Part shown: positions 1 through 8,903 of the stretch, piece by piece | Position numbering within the stretch: the stretch's first letter is position 1 | Layout: every line of letters begins with the position of its first letter | NCBI RefSeq assembly: GCF_023276405.1 | Contig: NZ_JALRMO010000001.1 | Location: forward strand, 1,054,001-1,118,000 | Source of the DNA: Paenibacillus hamazuiensis | GTDB lineage: Bacteria; Bacillota; Bacilli; Paenibacillales; NBRC-103111 | DNA: 64,000 nucleotides | Reading direction: 5' to 3' | Notes under the pieces: generated by a model | Seen by the model: only the letters and a program-made list of their open reading frames with translations | Database searches by the model: none | What the model was told of the DNA's origin: nothing | Program-made: the position numbers and the translations under genes

Positions 1-712
1 TCTCCAGCGGCTTGTAATTGCCGTACACCGGCTTCGGCCGGCCCGTAGGCGCAGCCCATTCCACGGCGTTGCGGATCACTCTGCGCACCTGCGGATTGAA
101 GTAGGTAGGATACGTTTCGTGCCCCGGGCGGAAATAAAAGATTTTGCCCTGTCCGCGATGGAACGTGCAGCCGCTGCGGAACACTTCGCCGCCTTCGAAC
201 CAGCTGACGAAAACAAGCTCATCCGGCTGCGGAATATCGAAGTGCTCCCCGTACATTTCTTCCCTGTCCAGCTCGATATATTCGCCGATGCCCTCGGCAA
301 TCGGATGCCCCGGGGATACGACCCACAGACGTTCCTTTTCATCGGCTTCCCGCCATTTGAGGTTGCAGGTCGTGCCCATCAGCATTTTGAAAATTTTCGA
401 AAAATGCCCGGAATGCAGCACGATCAACCCCATCCCGTCCAAAACCCGCTTGTGCACGCGATCGACGATTTCGTCGCTCACTTCTTTGTGCGCTTTATGC
501 CCCCACCAGATCAGTACGTCGGTGCTTGCCAGCTTCTCCTCGGTGAGCCCGTGCTCGGGTTCGTCCAGCGTGGCGTAACCGATGGCAAAATCACCCTCAA
601 TCCCTTCTCCGATGGCGCGATGAATCCCGTCCGGATAAACGGAGCGCACCTTTTCACTCGTTTGCTCATGGCGAAACTCGTTCCATACCGTAACGCGAAT
701 AGGTTGACTCAT
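1..712 (-). CDS. ThuA-like domain protein (3' end outside window)
   Basis: The reading frame starts at an ATG ending at 712, preceded by a GAGGAGG-type ribosome binding site, and runs off the left edge after 237 codons. The product begins [13 protein letters not shown] and contains [26 protein letters not shown] and [12 protein letters not shown], the pattern of the ThuA (trehalose utilisation) family, which has a glutamine-amidotransferase-like fold. ThuA proteins are usually 210-260 residues, so most of the protein is present. The family has been linked to trehalose/sucrose and keto-sugar metabolism in rhizobia, but the reaction here is unknown. No signal peptide is seen, so it is probably cytoplasmic. 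It is divergent from an AraC-type regulator, which is a common arrangement for sugar catabolic genes and suggests regulation by that neighbour. Confidence 0.85.
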   Translation of the reverse strand, partial: MSQPIRVTVWNEFRHEQTSEKVRSVYPDGIHRAIGEGIEGDFAIGYATLDEPEHGLTEEKLASTDVLIWWGHKAHKEVSDEIVDRVHKRVLDGMGLIVLHSGHFSKIFKMLMGTTCNLKWREADEKERLWVVSPGHPIAEGIGEYIELDREEMYGEHFDIPQPDELVFVSWFEGGEVFRSGCTFHRGQGKIFYFRPGHETYPTYFNPQVRRVIRNAVEWAAPTGRPKPVYGNYKPLE

Positions 713-827
713 TGCTATTCCTCCTCTCACAATCCGAGTATAGAAAATCGTCCTGCCAAAAGATACTCGCAAAATTGCCGAATATGTGCTCGATACTGCC
801 TTTCTGATTCGGGAATGGATAATTTTC

Positions 828-857
828 GTTGATTCCTTACGGAAATCGGATTACACT
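828..857 (+). promoter_or_regulatory. Candidate promoter of the AraC regulator
   Basis: TTGATT at 828-833 and TACACT at 852-857 are separated by 18 bp and lie about 45 bp upstream of the chosen ATG at 904. The match to sigma-A consensus is moderate. Confidence 0.4.
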
Positions 858-903
858 TCATAGTGAAAACTGCCTTTTTAGGATCGAAAAGGGGGAAGGC
901 GGG

Positions 904-1827
904 ATGACCGCGATCGCAGAGCCACAGCCGGATTTGATCCGGGAGGAGATCGTCAATTATGAGAATCCGCTGCTTTATCTCAAAGTGTGGGAGATCCAGT
1001 CCGAAGGCGCTTCCTTCGGCATTCCCGCCAGGTGGCCGTGGCATTACCACCGGGAGGTTGAATTTCTCGCGGTCACGGAAGGAAAACTCGGATTTCAGAC
1101 CAAACGCGAATACGGCACGTTGGAAGCCGGCGATCTGGTGCTGTTCGGTTCGTCGCAGCTGCACCGCGTACATAAGGCGCATCCGTCGACGCTGAAATTC
1201 GTCGTCTTTCAGGTCGATCTGCTGCAGCATTTCGACCCCGGCTCCATGCCTTACATGAACTGCTTCTCCGAGCTGACCGAGCCGCTCAGCCGGCTGAACT
1301 ATATATTTCGCGAACAGCCCGCTGTCCGCAGCGAGGCGTTTTCGCTGATCATGGACATCCACCGCGAAACCCAGCGCAAGGAGCTGGGGTACGAGCTGGC
1401 CGTCGGAGCCGCGATCAAGCGGCTGCTGCTGCTTCTCCTTCGCAGCGATACCCGCGGACTTTTGCGGGAGTCCCGGGACCGCGATTTGGTCCGTTTGCGC
1501 CCGGCCATCGATTATATCGAAAACCGGCTGCACGAGAAAATAACGGTCGAGGACATATGCCGGCTGCTGAATATAAGCTATCATTATTTCATTCGCCACT
1601 TTCATCAGGTTATGGGCATTTCCTTTGTCGAATATGTCAATTACAAGCGCATCAAAAAAGCGGAAAGGCTGCTGCTCACCCGCGACCTGAACGTAAGCGA
1701 AATCGGCCTGGAGGTCGGAATTCCGAGCATGGGGCAGTTTTACAAGCTGTTCAAACGCCATAACCGCTGCTCGCCTAGCGAATTCCGCCGCCGGATGAAA
1801 CAGGACTTTTTTTGTCATCACGACTAA
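904..1827 (+). CDS. AraC family transcriptional regulator with cupin sensor
   Basis: A 307-residue regulator. The ATG at 904 follows GGGGAAGGCGGG at good spacing; an upstream in-frame TTG at 829 has no ribosome binding site and was rejected. The N-terminal half (about residues 20-120) has a cupin pattern with WPWHYHREVEFLAV and GDLVLFGSSQLHRV. The C-terminal 100 residues carry two helix-turn-helix motifs, including ITVEDICRLLNISYHYFIRHF and LNVSEIGLEVGIPSMGQFYKLF, ending in the usual SPSEFRRR signature. Such proteins bind a sugar-type ligand in the cupin and activate adjacent catabolic genes. The divergent ThuA-like gene is the most likely target. The ligand cannot be deduced. Confidence 0.9.
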   Translation: MTAIAEPQPDLIREEIVNYENPLLYLKVWEIQSEGASFGIPARWPWHYHREVEFLAVTEGKLGFQTKREYGTLEAGDLVLFGSSQLHRVHKAHPSTLKFVVFQVDLLQHFDPGSMPYMNCFSELTEPLSRLNYIFREQPAVRSEAFSLIMDIHRETQRKELGYELAVGAAIKRLLLLLLRSDTRGLLRESRDRDLVRLRPAIDYIENRLHEKITVEDICRLLNISYHYFIRHFHQVMGISFVEYVNYKRIKKAERLLLTRDLNVSEIGLEVGIPSMGQFYKLFKRHNRCSPSEFRRRMKQDFFCHHD

Positions 1828-1994
1828 AGGTCGGCGTTTTGCCGGGGTTGAATGCGCTTTCGCGGAAGGACATTTTTTCTGCGGCGGCAGCTAAAAAAAT
1901 GTCTGTTTCCTGCTTCCTCCGCGTTGTTTACATTACAGGTAACAGCCGTTCCTCTTGCAAGGATTGCAGGGATGTAGCGAAAATAGCGGAGTGG

Positions 1995-2075
1995 ACGGAT
2001 TCTTGCTGGAGAAGCGCCACCGGTCGCCTTTGTTCTCGGATTTCTACCGCCAAGTGGCGGAGTTATGGAATCCGT
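1995..2075 (+). other. Possible structured leader segment upstream of the binding-protein gene
   Basis: ACGGATTC (1995-2002) is perfectly complementary to GAATCCGT (2068-2075) and would close a multi-branched structure. Inside it are GAGAA...TTCTC (2009-2013 with 2033-2037) and the tight hairpin CCGCC-AAGT-GGCGG (2047-2060). It directly abuts hairpin element A. It matches no riboswitch class I know. Confidence 0.35.
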
Positions 2076-2131
2076 GGGGTCCCCGTAAAGTAATCGGTAT
2101 AAGCTGCGAAGGTTATCGTCACTTTACGGGG
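2076..2131 (+). repeat. Repeated hairpin element, copy A
   Basis: CCCCGTAAAGT (2081-2091) pairs perfectly over 11 bp with ACTTTACGGGG (2121-2131), enclosing a 29-nt loop containing GCTGCGAAGGTT. The loop word recurs as GCTGCAAAGGTT in copy B at 14595-14652, whose stem bases differ but still pair. No T-run follows, so this copy is not an obvious terminator. It lies 87 bp upstream of the lipoprotein start at 2219. Confidence 0.55.
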
Positions 2132-2218
2132 CTGAGGAGCGATCGGAAGCAAGATCCGAGACACGCAGCGGCTGATTTTCGCTTATCAGGAACGGCCGGC
2201 AAAAAGGAGGAATGATCG

Positions 2219-3754
2219 ATGAAGCGACCGAAAAGACGAACGGGCGGCATCGCCCTGTTAACGCTCGGACTTGCGCTCGCGGCCGGCTGCTCTACGGCCG
2301 GAACCGGCACCGGGGTCAAAACGGGGCAAAACGGGACGTCAGCGGACGAAAAAAAGCCGCTGCGCATTCAAATGTTCGCCGGCTTGTACAATGACGTGCC
2401 CGACATGAATAACGCCTACTGGGCGGAGTGGCAGAAGCGGACGAACAGCAGGCTGGAGATCGAATGGGTGCCCGCCGGCGACCTGAACACGAAGCTCGAC
2501 CTGGTGCTCGCCTCCGGCGATTTGCCTGAGGTGCTGGCCGTCCCGGATTTTAAACGCCCGACGCTGATCAGCGCGATCAAAAACGGGGCGTTTTGGGATT
2601 TGACGCCGTTTCTCGGCGATTTCAGCCAATATCCGAACCTGAAAAACAACACGGTAAAAGACGCGTTCAAGTACCGGACCGTCGGCGGCAAAATATATTC
2701 GCTGCCCGGTTCGCGCTCGCGGATCGATATCGGCATCAAGATTCGCAAGGATTGGCTCGACAAGTTGAACATTCCGGTCCCGACGACGCTTGATGAATAT
2801 GAAGCCGCCTTGAAGAAAATAGTGGAAGGCGACCCGGACGGCAACGGCAAAAAGGACACGTTGGGCTTAATTGGAAACGGCGTCATCGTAAACGACGGAG
2901 ACGCGGCGTTCGCGGCCGCTTTCGGGTCGCTGGAGCCGACGTACAACGCGGAGGGAGGCCTCATTTACACGAACCTGACCCCGCAGTACACCGAGACGGT
3001 TGCCTGGTTCCGCAAACTATACGAGCAGGGACTGCTCGCCAAGGAGTTCGCGGTCATGAAAAGAACGCAGGCCGAGGAGCTGTACAAAACCGGCCGCGCC
3101 GCATCTTATGCCCGCAGCATATGGTGGGACAAGGAATGGGAGAACGAGATCGAAAAGGCGGGACAGAAGGACCCGAAAATCGTCAACCTTACGTTGAAAG
3201 GGCCGAAAGGATACGCGATTGACCTGGCGATCGGTGGCGGAGGCGGGTTCCTCATCTCGAAAAAAGTGCCGGAGGCGAAAGTGAAGCAGCTGCTCGATTA
3301 TTTCGAGCTGACCGCGTCGCGGGAAATCAGCGATTTTTCCTACTACGGAATTCCGGATGTACATTATAAGACCGTCGACGGGCAGAAGGTGCTGACCGAG
3401 CAGGGCGTGAAGGAAGTGAACACGACGAGCAAAGGCGTCGGCGTGCTCGCCTACGAGAAGTGGGGCAAGGTGATCAGCGCCTCCGGCAATAAAGCGTACA
3501 ACGACGCCAAAATCAAGGAAGTGGAGAAATACGACGAGATCGGCCAGGTCGATCCGTTCCGCTATCTGGTTTCGGACTCGTGGATCAATGTGTGGTCCAA
3601 GTACGAAAACGAATGGAGAGCGAACGTAACCAAGGCGATCGTCGGCCAAATCAGCATGGACGAATACCGCAGCTATGTGGACAAAATTAACAATTTACCG
3701 GAAACGAAGCAAGCGTATAAGGAATTCGCCGAGCATTACAAATCGTTCAAGTGA
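2219..3754 (+). CDS. Extracellular sugar-binding lipoprotein (LplA/YtcQ type)
   Basis: A 511-residue solute-binding protein with an excellent AAAAAGGAGG site before the ATG. The N-terminus is a lipoprotein signal peptide with the lipobox LAAGC and acylated Cys at residue 24. The mature protein has the long family-1 binding-protein pattern, including a DPDGNGKKDT calcium-loop-like motif near residues 204-213 and tryptophan-rich segments. These proteins deliver oligosaccharides to CUT1-type ABC permeases. No permease genes are adjacent, and the next gene is a YesN-type regulator, so it is an orphan or shares permeases encoded elsewhere. The GH43 enzyme downstream suggests a xylan or arabinan oligosaccharide ligand, which is inference. 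Confidence 0.9.
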   Translation: MKRPKRRTGGIALLTLGLALAAGCSTAGTGTGVKTGQNGTSADEKKPLRIQMFAGLYNDVPDMNNAYWAEWQKRTNSRLEIEWVPAGDLNTKLDLVLASGDLPEVLAVPDFKRPTLISAIKNGAFWDLTPFLGDFSQYPNLKNNTVKDAFKYRTVGGKIYSLPGSRSRIDIGIKIRKDWLDKLNIPVPTTLDEYEAALKKIVEGDPDGNGKKDTLGLIGNGVIVNDGDAAFAAAFGSLEPTYNAEGGLIYTNLTPQYTETVAWFRKLYEQGLLAKEFAVMKRTQAEELYKTGRAASYARSIWWDKEWENEIEKAGQKDPKIVNLTLKGPKGYAIDLAIGGGGGFLISKKVPEAKVKQLLDYFELTASREISDFSYYGIPDVHYKTVDGQKVLTEQGVKEVNTTSKGVGVLAYEKWGKVISASGNKAYNDAKIKEVEKYDEIGQVDPFRYLVSDSWINVWSKYENEWRANVTKAIVGQISMDEYRSYVDKINNLPETKQAYKEFAEHYKSFK

Positions 3755-3839
3755 TGGGAAGCAAGGTTTTGGGTCAAGGGCGGACGGAACGGGACATCAT
3801 GTTCGAGAGATGACATAAAAGGATGCGGGGTTACGGCTT

Positions 3840-6230
3840 ATGAAACGCCTGCGGGATGCGGCTCGCGCGAAAATCGGCTCGGTGTTGTCCAAAACAAGCT
3901 ACTTGCGGCGCATGATTTGGCTCGGATGTATCTCCGTCGCCGTCCCGATCGTTTTGTCGGGAGCCGCCTATTATCAATTCGCGATGAACAAGCTGGTCCA
4001 TCAATTTCAGGAAGACAGCCGGGCCTCTCTCACCACGTTCAAGGACCGTCTGGAAAACGTATTGACCCGCATCGAGCTGGAGTCGCTGCAAATCTCCACC
4101 AGCTCCGCCGTCCGCTCGGCGCTCGGGAAAGCGGATTTTGCCGATCGGTACGTGCAGCAAACGGAAATGATGGATTCGTTTCTGTTTCAAAAAAGCGCCA
4201 ACAATCTGATTGAAGATATCGTGTTTTATGAAAGCGCTTCGAATGTCGTCTTGTCCGGCGCCTACGGCCAAACATCGCTGGAAAACTCTCCGCAAAGAGA
4301 GATTATCCGGAACGTGCTGTCCATGAAAAATCAAGCCGGCTGGATTTATTCGCCCGGCATCGGAGCCGAAGGCTGCCTCACCTATGTGCGGCAGCTTCCG
4401 GTGATGAAGATCGGAGCGCCGCAGGGCGCTCTGCTTGTCCATGTGAAAATCGACGCGCTTCGCAAGCAGCTGTTCGATGCGGGCCTGGCACCCCATCGGC
4501 AATCGCTGGTCGTTATGGACGCGGATCGCCGGATTATGCTGCATTCGTCGGAAGTGGCGGCGATCGGTCAAGCCGCGGGGCAGGTTTCCGCGCTGAAACG
4601 GGTGCTCGGCCATGACGACGCAAACGAATACGCGATGCTGAAGGACGACGCGAACCGGATGCTGATCATGTTCCATAAAACCGCACTCGGCCGCTCTTAC
4701 GTCATCATGATGCCCGAAGCCGGGCTCGTCAGCCAGCTTGACTGGGTCCGGGCGTTCGTTGCGGCGTCCGTGCTGTTTTGCCTAAGCGTCGGTGTGCTGC
4801 TGACTTATTTGTCGTCGAAAATGGTATACAGTCCGATCGATCGGTTGATCCGGTACGGGAAACGGCTTCATCCTGCGGGAAAAGGCTCGTCCGCCGGTGC
4901 GAAGGAAAACGAAATCGAATTCATCCATTCGTGCCTCGCGTACCTAAGCGAACAGGCGGAATCGCTGAATCGGTACGTAAAGCAAATTCAGCCCGATCTG
5001 CGCGACCGATTTCTTCTGAAGCTGCTTCAGGCGGACGGCCCTCCCGATCCCGGAGCGGCCGAGCCATACCTTCGTCTGTACCGGATACCGGCAGAGGGCC
5101 TGTTCATCGCGATGATCGTGAAGGTGGACAACCTGTTTAAGGAAAAGCGGTTTTTGCCGGGGGAAGGGGCGGTCATCGTTTTTGCGGTTAACAACATCAT
5201 CGCCGAGCTTCTGGAACATTATCCCGGGATAGCCGGGTATGTCGTTGACCGTGAGGGGAAGGAAAGCGCGGTTATCCTTCATTTTGCGGAAGCGGCGTCG
5301 GATATTGAGGAGCGGAGGCGGACGGTCCGGCTTTTTGCCGGGGAAATTTGCACCGCCTTGAAAAAATATATGTCCTTCACGGTATCCGTCGGTATCGGCG
5401 GGGAGCGCTCCGGGCTTGAGCTGCTGCACGAATCGTACGTGGAGGCGCGGCAAGCGATTCAATCCCGCCTGCTGCACGATGTCGATGCGGTGCTTTTTTA
5501 CGAGGAAGAAACGGCTTCCAGGGAAAAGGCCACTGCTTTTAATTATCCGAGAAAGCTGGAATCGGATTTGCTCGAGGCGCTGTCGCGCGGCGAGCTGCCG
5601 GAGGCGGAAAAGGCGCTGCTGCAATTTTCCCGGACGATCCGCAGCTCCGGTTCTTACGATACGGTGATGCAGTGTTACCATGTTTTGCTTTCGTCGATTA
5701 TCCGGTCGCTGGAGCATGAAGGTTATGGTGCGATCGATCAGCTCGGCGGCAATTTGTTCGAGCAGCTTAAGGCTAGGCAAACCTCGCAGGAGGTACAGGA
5801 CTGGTTCATCGAGTCGCTGTTTCCGTTACACCGGCGCGTTACTGAGGAGTTTCGCGCCAACCAGATCCGGATTGCGATCCGCCGGGTATGCCGGCATATC
5901 GAGGACGGCCAGGGGATGCCGACTCTTGTGGAATGCGCGGAGCTCGTGCGGCTCAGCCCTTCGTATTTGAGCCGCATGTTTAAAAAGGAAACCGGCGTCG
6001 CGTTTATCGAATATGTGATGCAGTTCAAGCTGGAGAAAGCGAAAAGACTGCTGGCGGAGACGGACTTGGGCATAGCGGAAATAGCCGGGATAGTCGGCTA
6101 CTCGGAGCGAAACCTGAACCGCGCGTTTAAGCGCCACGTCAAATGCTCGCCCAAGATGTACCGTTTGTCCGCCCGGACGGGCGGTGACTTGAGCAAGGAC
6201 GGAGGAACGGATGTGAAAGAACAAAAATAG
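3840..6230 (+). CDS. YesN-like membrane-bound AraC family regulator
   Basis: A 796-residue protein in the Paenibacillus two-transmembrane AraC style. One membrane segment lies near residues 24-44 and a second near 302-330, enclosing about 260 extracellular residues that could sense a ligand or a binding protein. The middle region (about 380-600) resembles the degenerate cyclase-like GGDEF/YesN linker domain. The last 110 residues hold the double helix-turn-helix, with GMPTLVECAELVRLSPSYLS and LGIAEIAGIVGYSERNLNRA. It follows the sugar-binding lipoprotein by 85 bp on the same strand, and the GH43 gene follows 100 bp later. The likely role is to induce this pair in response to an extracellular oligosaccharide. 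The ribosome binding site is weak. Confidence 0.88.
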   Translation: MKRLRDAARAKIGSVLSKTSYLRRMIWLGCISVAVPIVLSGAAYYQFAMNKLVHQFQEDSRASLTTFKDRLENVLTRIELESLQISTSSAVRSALGKADFADRYVQQTEMMDSFLFQKSANNLIEDIVFYESASNVVLSGAYGQTSLENSPQREIIRNVLSMKNQAGWIYSPGIGAEGCLTYVRQLPVMKIGAPQGALLVHVKIDALRKQLFDAGLAPHRQSLVVMDADRRIMLHSSEVAAIGQAAGQVSALKRVLGHDDANEYAMLKDDANRMLIMFHKTALGRSYVIMMPEAGLVSQLDWVRAFVAASVLFCLSVGVLLTYLSSKMVYSPIDRLIRYGKRLHPAGKGSSAGAKENEIEFIHSCLAYLSEQAESLNRYVKQIQPDLRDRFLLKLLQADGPPDPGAAEPYLRLYRIPAEGLFIAMIVKVDNLFKEKRFLPGEGAVIVFAVNNIIAELLEHYPGIAGYVVDREGKESAVILHFAEAASDIEERRRTVRLFAGEICTALKKYMSFTVSVGIGGERSGLELLHESYVEARQAIQSRLLHDVDAVLFYEEETASREKATAFNYPRKLESDLLEALSRGELPEAEKALLQFSRTIRSSGSYDTVMQCYHVLLSSIIRSLEHEGYGAIDQLGGNLFEQLKARQTSQEVQDWFIESLFPLHRRVTEEFRANQIRIAIRRVCRHIEDGQGMPTLVECAELVRLSPSYLSRMFKKETGVAFIEYVMQFKLEKAKRLLAETDLGIAEIAGIVGYSERNLNRAFKRHVKCSPKMYRLSARTGGDLSKDGGTDVKEQK

Positions 6231-6329
6231 CAAAGTTCGGATTGAAATGGTCATCAATGCGAAACAAAATGGCAGTTTTATGTACTATAATGAGAATCAG
6301 CAAAAGCTTAGGGAAAGGATGCTGATGTT

Positions 6330-7955
6330 ATGGAGGCACGTACGTTTAAGAATCCGATTTTGCCCGGATGTTATGCCGATCCGTCAATTTGCCGGGTCGG
6401 CGAAGACTATTATATGGTGACATCGACTTTTGAATATTTCCCCGGTGTACCGATTTTCCACAGCAAGGATTTGGTGAATTGGCGGCAGCTTGGCCATGTG
6501 CTGGACAGGCCGTCACAGCTCGATCTGGATGGGACGCCTTGCTCCAAAGGCATCTACGCTCCGACGATCCGCTATCATGAAGGCACATTTTACATGGTGA
6601 CGACGTTTGTGGAAAGCGCGACGGGGGCGCGGAAAAATTTTTACGTCACGGCGCACGATCCGGCCGGTCCGTGGTCCGATCCGCATTGGCTGCAGGATGC
6701 GCCGGGGATCGATCCTTCCTTGTTTTTTGACGACGACGGCAGGTGTTATTACACCGGCAACCGGCAGCCTCCGGGTGGGCAGCAGTATCCGAAGCATATG
6801 GAAATATGGCTGCAGGAGCTCGATTTGCGGACGCATCAACTGGTCGGGCCGAAGATCAGCCTGTGGGACGGGGCGCTCAAGCTGGCTCATGCCCAGGAAG
6901 CGTCTCACCTGTATAAAATCGACGGCTATTATTATTTGATCATTGCCGAGGGCGGAACGGGATTTACGCATTCCGTGACGATCGCCCGCAGCGAGCGGCT
7001 GACCGGCCCTTACGAAGCGTGCAAGATGAACCCGATCCTCACGCACCGCCATTTGGGGCAGCAGCATCCGATCGCCAATGTGGGGCATGCCGACTTCGTT
7101 CAGACGCAAAACGGCGACTGGTGGCTTGTCTGCCTCGGCTCGCGCCCATACGGAGGACATTACCGCAACCTGGGACGGGAAACGTTTCTCGCGCCTTTCA
7201 TTTGGGAGAACGGCTGGCCGGTCGTAAATCCCGGCAAAGGCATCATCGAGACGGAGATGCCGCGCCCTTCGCTGCCTGAGCATCGCTGGCCGACGCAGCC
7301 TGCGTGCGATCATTTTGACTCGCCGACACTTAGGCATGAGTGGAACTTTATCCGCACGCCGCGGGGCGAGTTTTGGTCGCTCGCCAAGCGGCCCGGCTAT
7401 TTGCGGCTGAAGCTGAAGCCGGAGACCGTGATGGAAGAGGCGAATCCGAGTTTTGTCGGGCGACGCCAGCAGCATATCGATTTTGCCGCTCGTGTAGCGA
7501 TGGAATTTTCGCCGCAGTCGGAGCGCGAGGCGGCCGGACTCGTGCTGCTGGAGAACACCGACTTCCAGTACCGCATGGAAATCAGCCGCGGACCGGGTGG
7601 CGGTTCCGCGCTCGTCATCCGTTTAATCCAGCGCCGCGAGGGGACGGACACGGTGCTGGCGGAGCAGGCTGTACCCGCCGAAGCAGGTGCCGGTGCGGCA
7701 GCGGGGAAAGCGGCGGAGCTGCGGGAACGGCGGCTTTACATGAAGGTGGAGGCGATCGGCCAAAGCTACAGCTTCTATTATGCCGTACAAGCCGAGCAGT
7801 GGTTCGCTTTGTACGAAAACGCCGACGGCACCATACTGAGCGTCGATGTGGGCGGAGGTTTCACCGGTACATACATCGGAATGTATGCCACAGCGCATGG
7901 AGCAACGAGCGATAATTTCGCCGATTTCGATTATTTCGAGTACATGCCGATTTGA
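6330..7955 (+). CDS. Glycoside hydrolase family 43 beta-xylosidase/arabinofuranosidase
   Basis: A 541-residue GH43 enzyme; GGGAAAGGA precedes the ATG at 6330 with normal spacing. The five-bladed propeller occupies about residues 5-310. The catalytic triad is visible as D17 in GCYADPSIC, D128 in APGIDPSLF and E190 in HAQEASHLY. The C-terminal 200 residues form the beta-sandwich typical of two-domain GH43 xylosidases, and total length fits that group (about 530-545). There is no signal peptide, so it should act on imported xylo- or arabino-oligosaccharides in the cytoplasm. It sits behind the YesN-like regulator and ends in a strong terminator. Xylosidase is the best guess; arabinofuranosidase activity is also possible. 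Confidence 0.9.
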   Translation: MEARTFKNPILPGCYADPSICRVGEDYYMVTSTFEYFPGVPIFHSKDLVNWRQLGHVLDRPSQLDLDGTPCSKGIYAPTIRYHEGTFYMVTTFVESATGARKNFYVTAHDPAGPWSDPHWLQDAPGIDPSLFFDDDGRCYYTGNRQPPGGQQYPKHMEIWLQELDLRTHQLVGPKISLWDGALKLAHAQEASHLYKIDGYYYLIIAEGGTGFTHSVTIARSERLTGPYEACKMNPILTHRHLGQQHPIANVGHADFVQTQNGDWWLVCLGSRPYGGHYRNLGRETFLAPFIWENGWPVVNPGKGIIETEMPRPSLPEHRWPTQPACDHFDSPTLRHEWNFIRTPRGEFWSLAKRPGYLRLKLKPETVMEEANPSFVGRRQQHIDFAARVAMEFSPQSEREAAGLVLLENTDFQYRMEISRGPGGGSALVIRLIQRREGTDTVLAEQAVPAEAGAGAAAGKAAELRERRLYMKVEAIGQSYSFYYAVQAEQWFALYENADGTILSVDVGGGFTGTYIGMYATAHGATSDNFADFDYFEYMPI

Positions 7956-8022
7956 GGCGCCGTTCTCTATCCGGTTGTAAGGCAGCTAGCGGATGCGGTA
8001 TCTCGAAACATCAAGTTTCCGG

Positions 8023-8057
8023 AAATAAGGGGCACTTTGAGTGCTCCTTATTTTTTT
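8023..8057 (+). terminator. Rho-independent terminator after GH43 gene
   Basis: AATAAGGGGCACT pairs with AGTGCTCCTTATT around a TTG loop, followed by TTTTT. It is a textbook terminator about 70 bp after the GH43 stop codon. Confidence 0.9.
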
Positions 8058-8093
8058 GGGAAATTTGCCGTTTGAGTTTAAATATGAACGAAC

Positions 8094-8123
8094 GTTAATT
8101 ATTGACTTATGAACATCCGTTCA
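8094..8123. promoter_or_regulatory. Candidate TetR-type operator pair
   Basis: GAACGAACGTTAATT (from 8095) and the dyad TGAAC-ATCC-GTTCA (8110-8123) overlap the promoter below. TGAAYGAAYNTTCATTCA-like dyads are typical of TetR regulators. This suggests autorepression of the downstream TetR gene. Confidence 0.5.
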
Positions 8124-8130
8124 CTATAAT
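8102..8130 (+). promoter_or_regulatory. Sigma-A promoter of the TetR-CPBP operon
   Basis: TTGACT (8102-8107) and a perfect TATAAT (8125-8130) are separated by 17 bp. The rest of the 301-bp gap between GH43 and the TetR gene (7956-8256) shows only this promoter, its operators and the upstream terminator. Confidence 0.8.
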
Positions 8131-8256
8131 CCAAAATATGTCATTGATAGAGGGAGATTAGTGCCATAAATGACATCAGCCTTGCCATCATCTTAGCAGC
8201 GATTGAAGGCTTAACCGAGATGATGCATGTATAATCCAAGCAAGGAGGCGGTCGGA

Positions 8257-8892
8257 ATGGATCATTTATTTCCTGTCAAAGATACAGCCAGCACCAAACG
8301 CAAAATTTTCGAAACGGCGATCGATTTGTTTTCCAGACACGGTTACTCTGCGGTATCGGTCCGGCACATAACGAAGCAGGTCGGCATCAAGGAAAGCGCG
8401 CTGTACAACCATTTCAAAACGAAGGACGACCTCTTGGAGGCGATTTATTCCGTTTTCCGAACCGAGCTGCGGCAAAAAGGGCTTCCCCCGGTCGAAAAAC
8501 TGGATGAAATATTGCAGCAGATGACGCCGGAACAGTTTCTTATTTGGGGTTTTGAAACCTTCAAGCAATCCGTTCAAGACCCGCTGGCAGCGAAAATATG
8601 GCGGATTCTGAATATCGAGCAGTTCAGGGATCAGCGGGCAAGAATGATCATTTTGGACGATATTTATAAAGGGACGATCGATTTTTTGGAAGCCGCGTTT
8701 AAGATCCTTATTCAAAAGGGCGCCATTCGGGGGCATGACCCCAGACAGCTTGCTTTTGAATATCAATATCCGCTGTTTTCCGTCATGACCGAATATTTGC
8801 TGCTGAAGCATGACGTACGCGATACGGCGGAATTGGAAAAACGCATCGAGGATCATATCCGATATTTCATAAGCGGTATTAAGAAGCAGTAG
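8257..8892 (+). CDS. TetR/AcrR family transcriptional regulator
   Basis: A 211-residue regulator when started at the ATG at 8257, which has AAGGAGG at ideal spacing. An in-frame ATG at 8227 has no site. Residues about 10-55 form the TetR helix-turn-helix (KIFETAIDLFSRHGYSAVSV and VRHITKQVGIKESALYNHFK). The remainder is the helical ligand-binding and dimer domain. The gene heads a two-gene operon with a CPBP-family membrane protease, whose start lies 11 bp after this stop codon. Dyads overlapping the promoter suggest that it represses its own operon. The inducer is unknown. Confidence 0.9.
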   Translation: MDHLFPVKDTASTKRKIFETAIDLFSRHGYSAVSVRHITKQVGIKESALYNHFKTKDDLLEAIYSVFRTELRQKGLPPVEKLDEILQQMTPEQFLIWGFETFKQSVQDPLAAKIWRILNIEQFRDQRARMIILDDIYKGTIDFLEAAFKILIQKGAIRGHDPRQLAFEYQYPLFSVMTEYLLLKHDVRDTAELEKRIEDHIRYFISGIKKQ

Positions 8893-8903
8893 GAGGTGAT
8901 TTC

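Larger units (their letters stand above)
1828..2218. other. Gene-free region with several RNA-like hairpins
   Basis: This 391-bp gap has no convincing gene. It holds an A/T-stemmed hairpin at 1870-1902 (ACATTTTTT paired with AAAAAATGT around CTGC-GGCG-GCAG), which lacks a following T-run and so is not a clear terminator. A multi-stem segment at 1995-2075 is followed by the repeated hairpin element A at 2076-2131. The ribosome binding site AAAAAGGAGG of the next gene lies just before 2219. ORFs across the gap lack ribosome binding sites. Confidence 0.6.

Noticed and set aside
727-1821. 364-codon minus-strand frame opposite the AraC regulator
   Set aside because: Shadow of the AraC gene; no ribosome binding site and no domain.
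1812-2215. Short plus-strand frames in the gap before the lipoprotein gene
   Set aside because: No ribosome binding sites; the region is better explained by hairpins and the repeat element.
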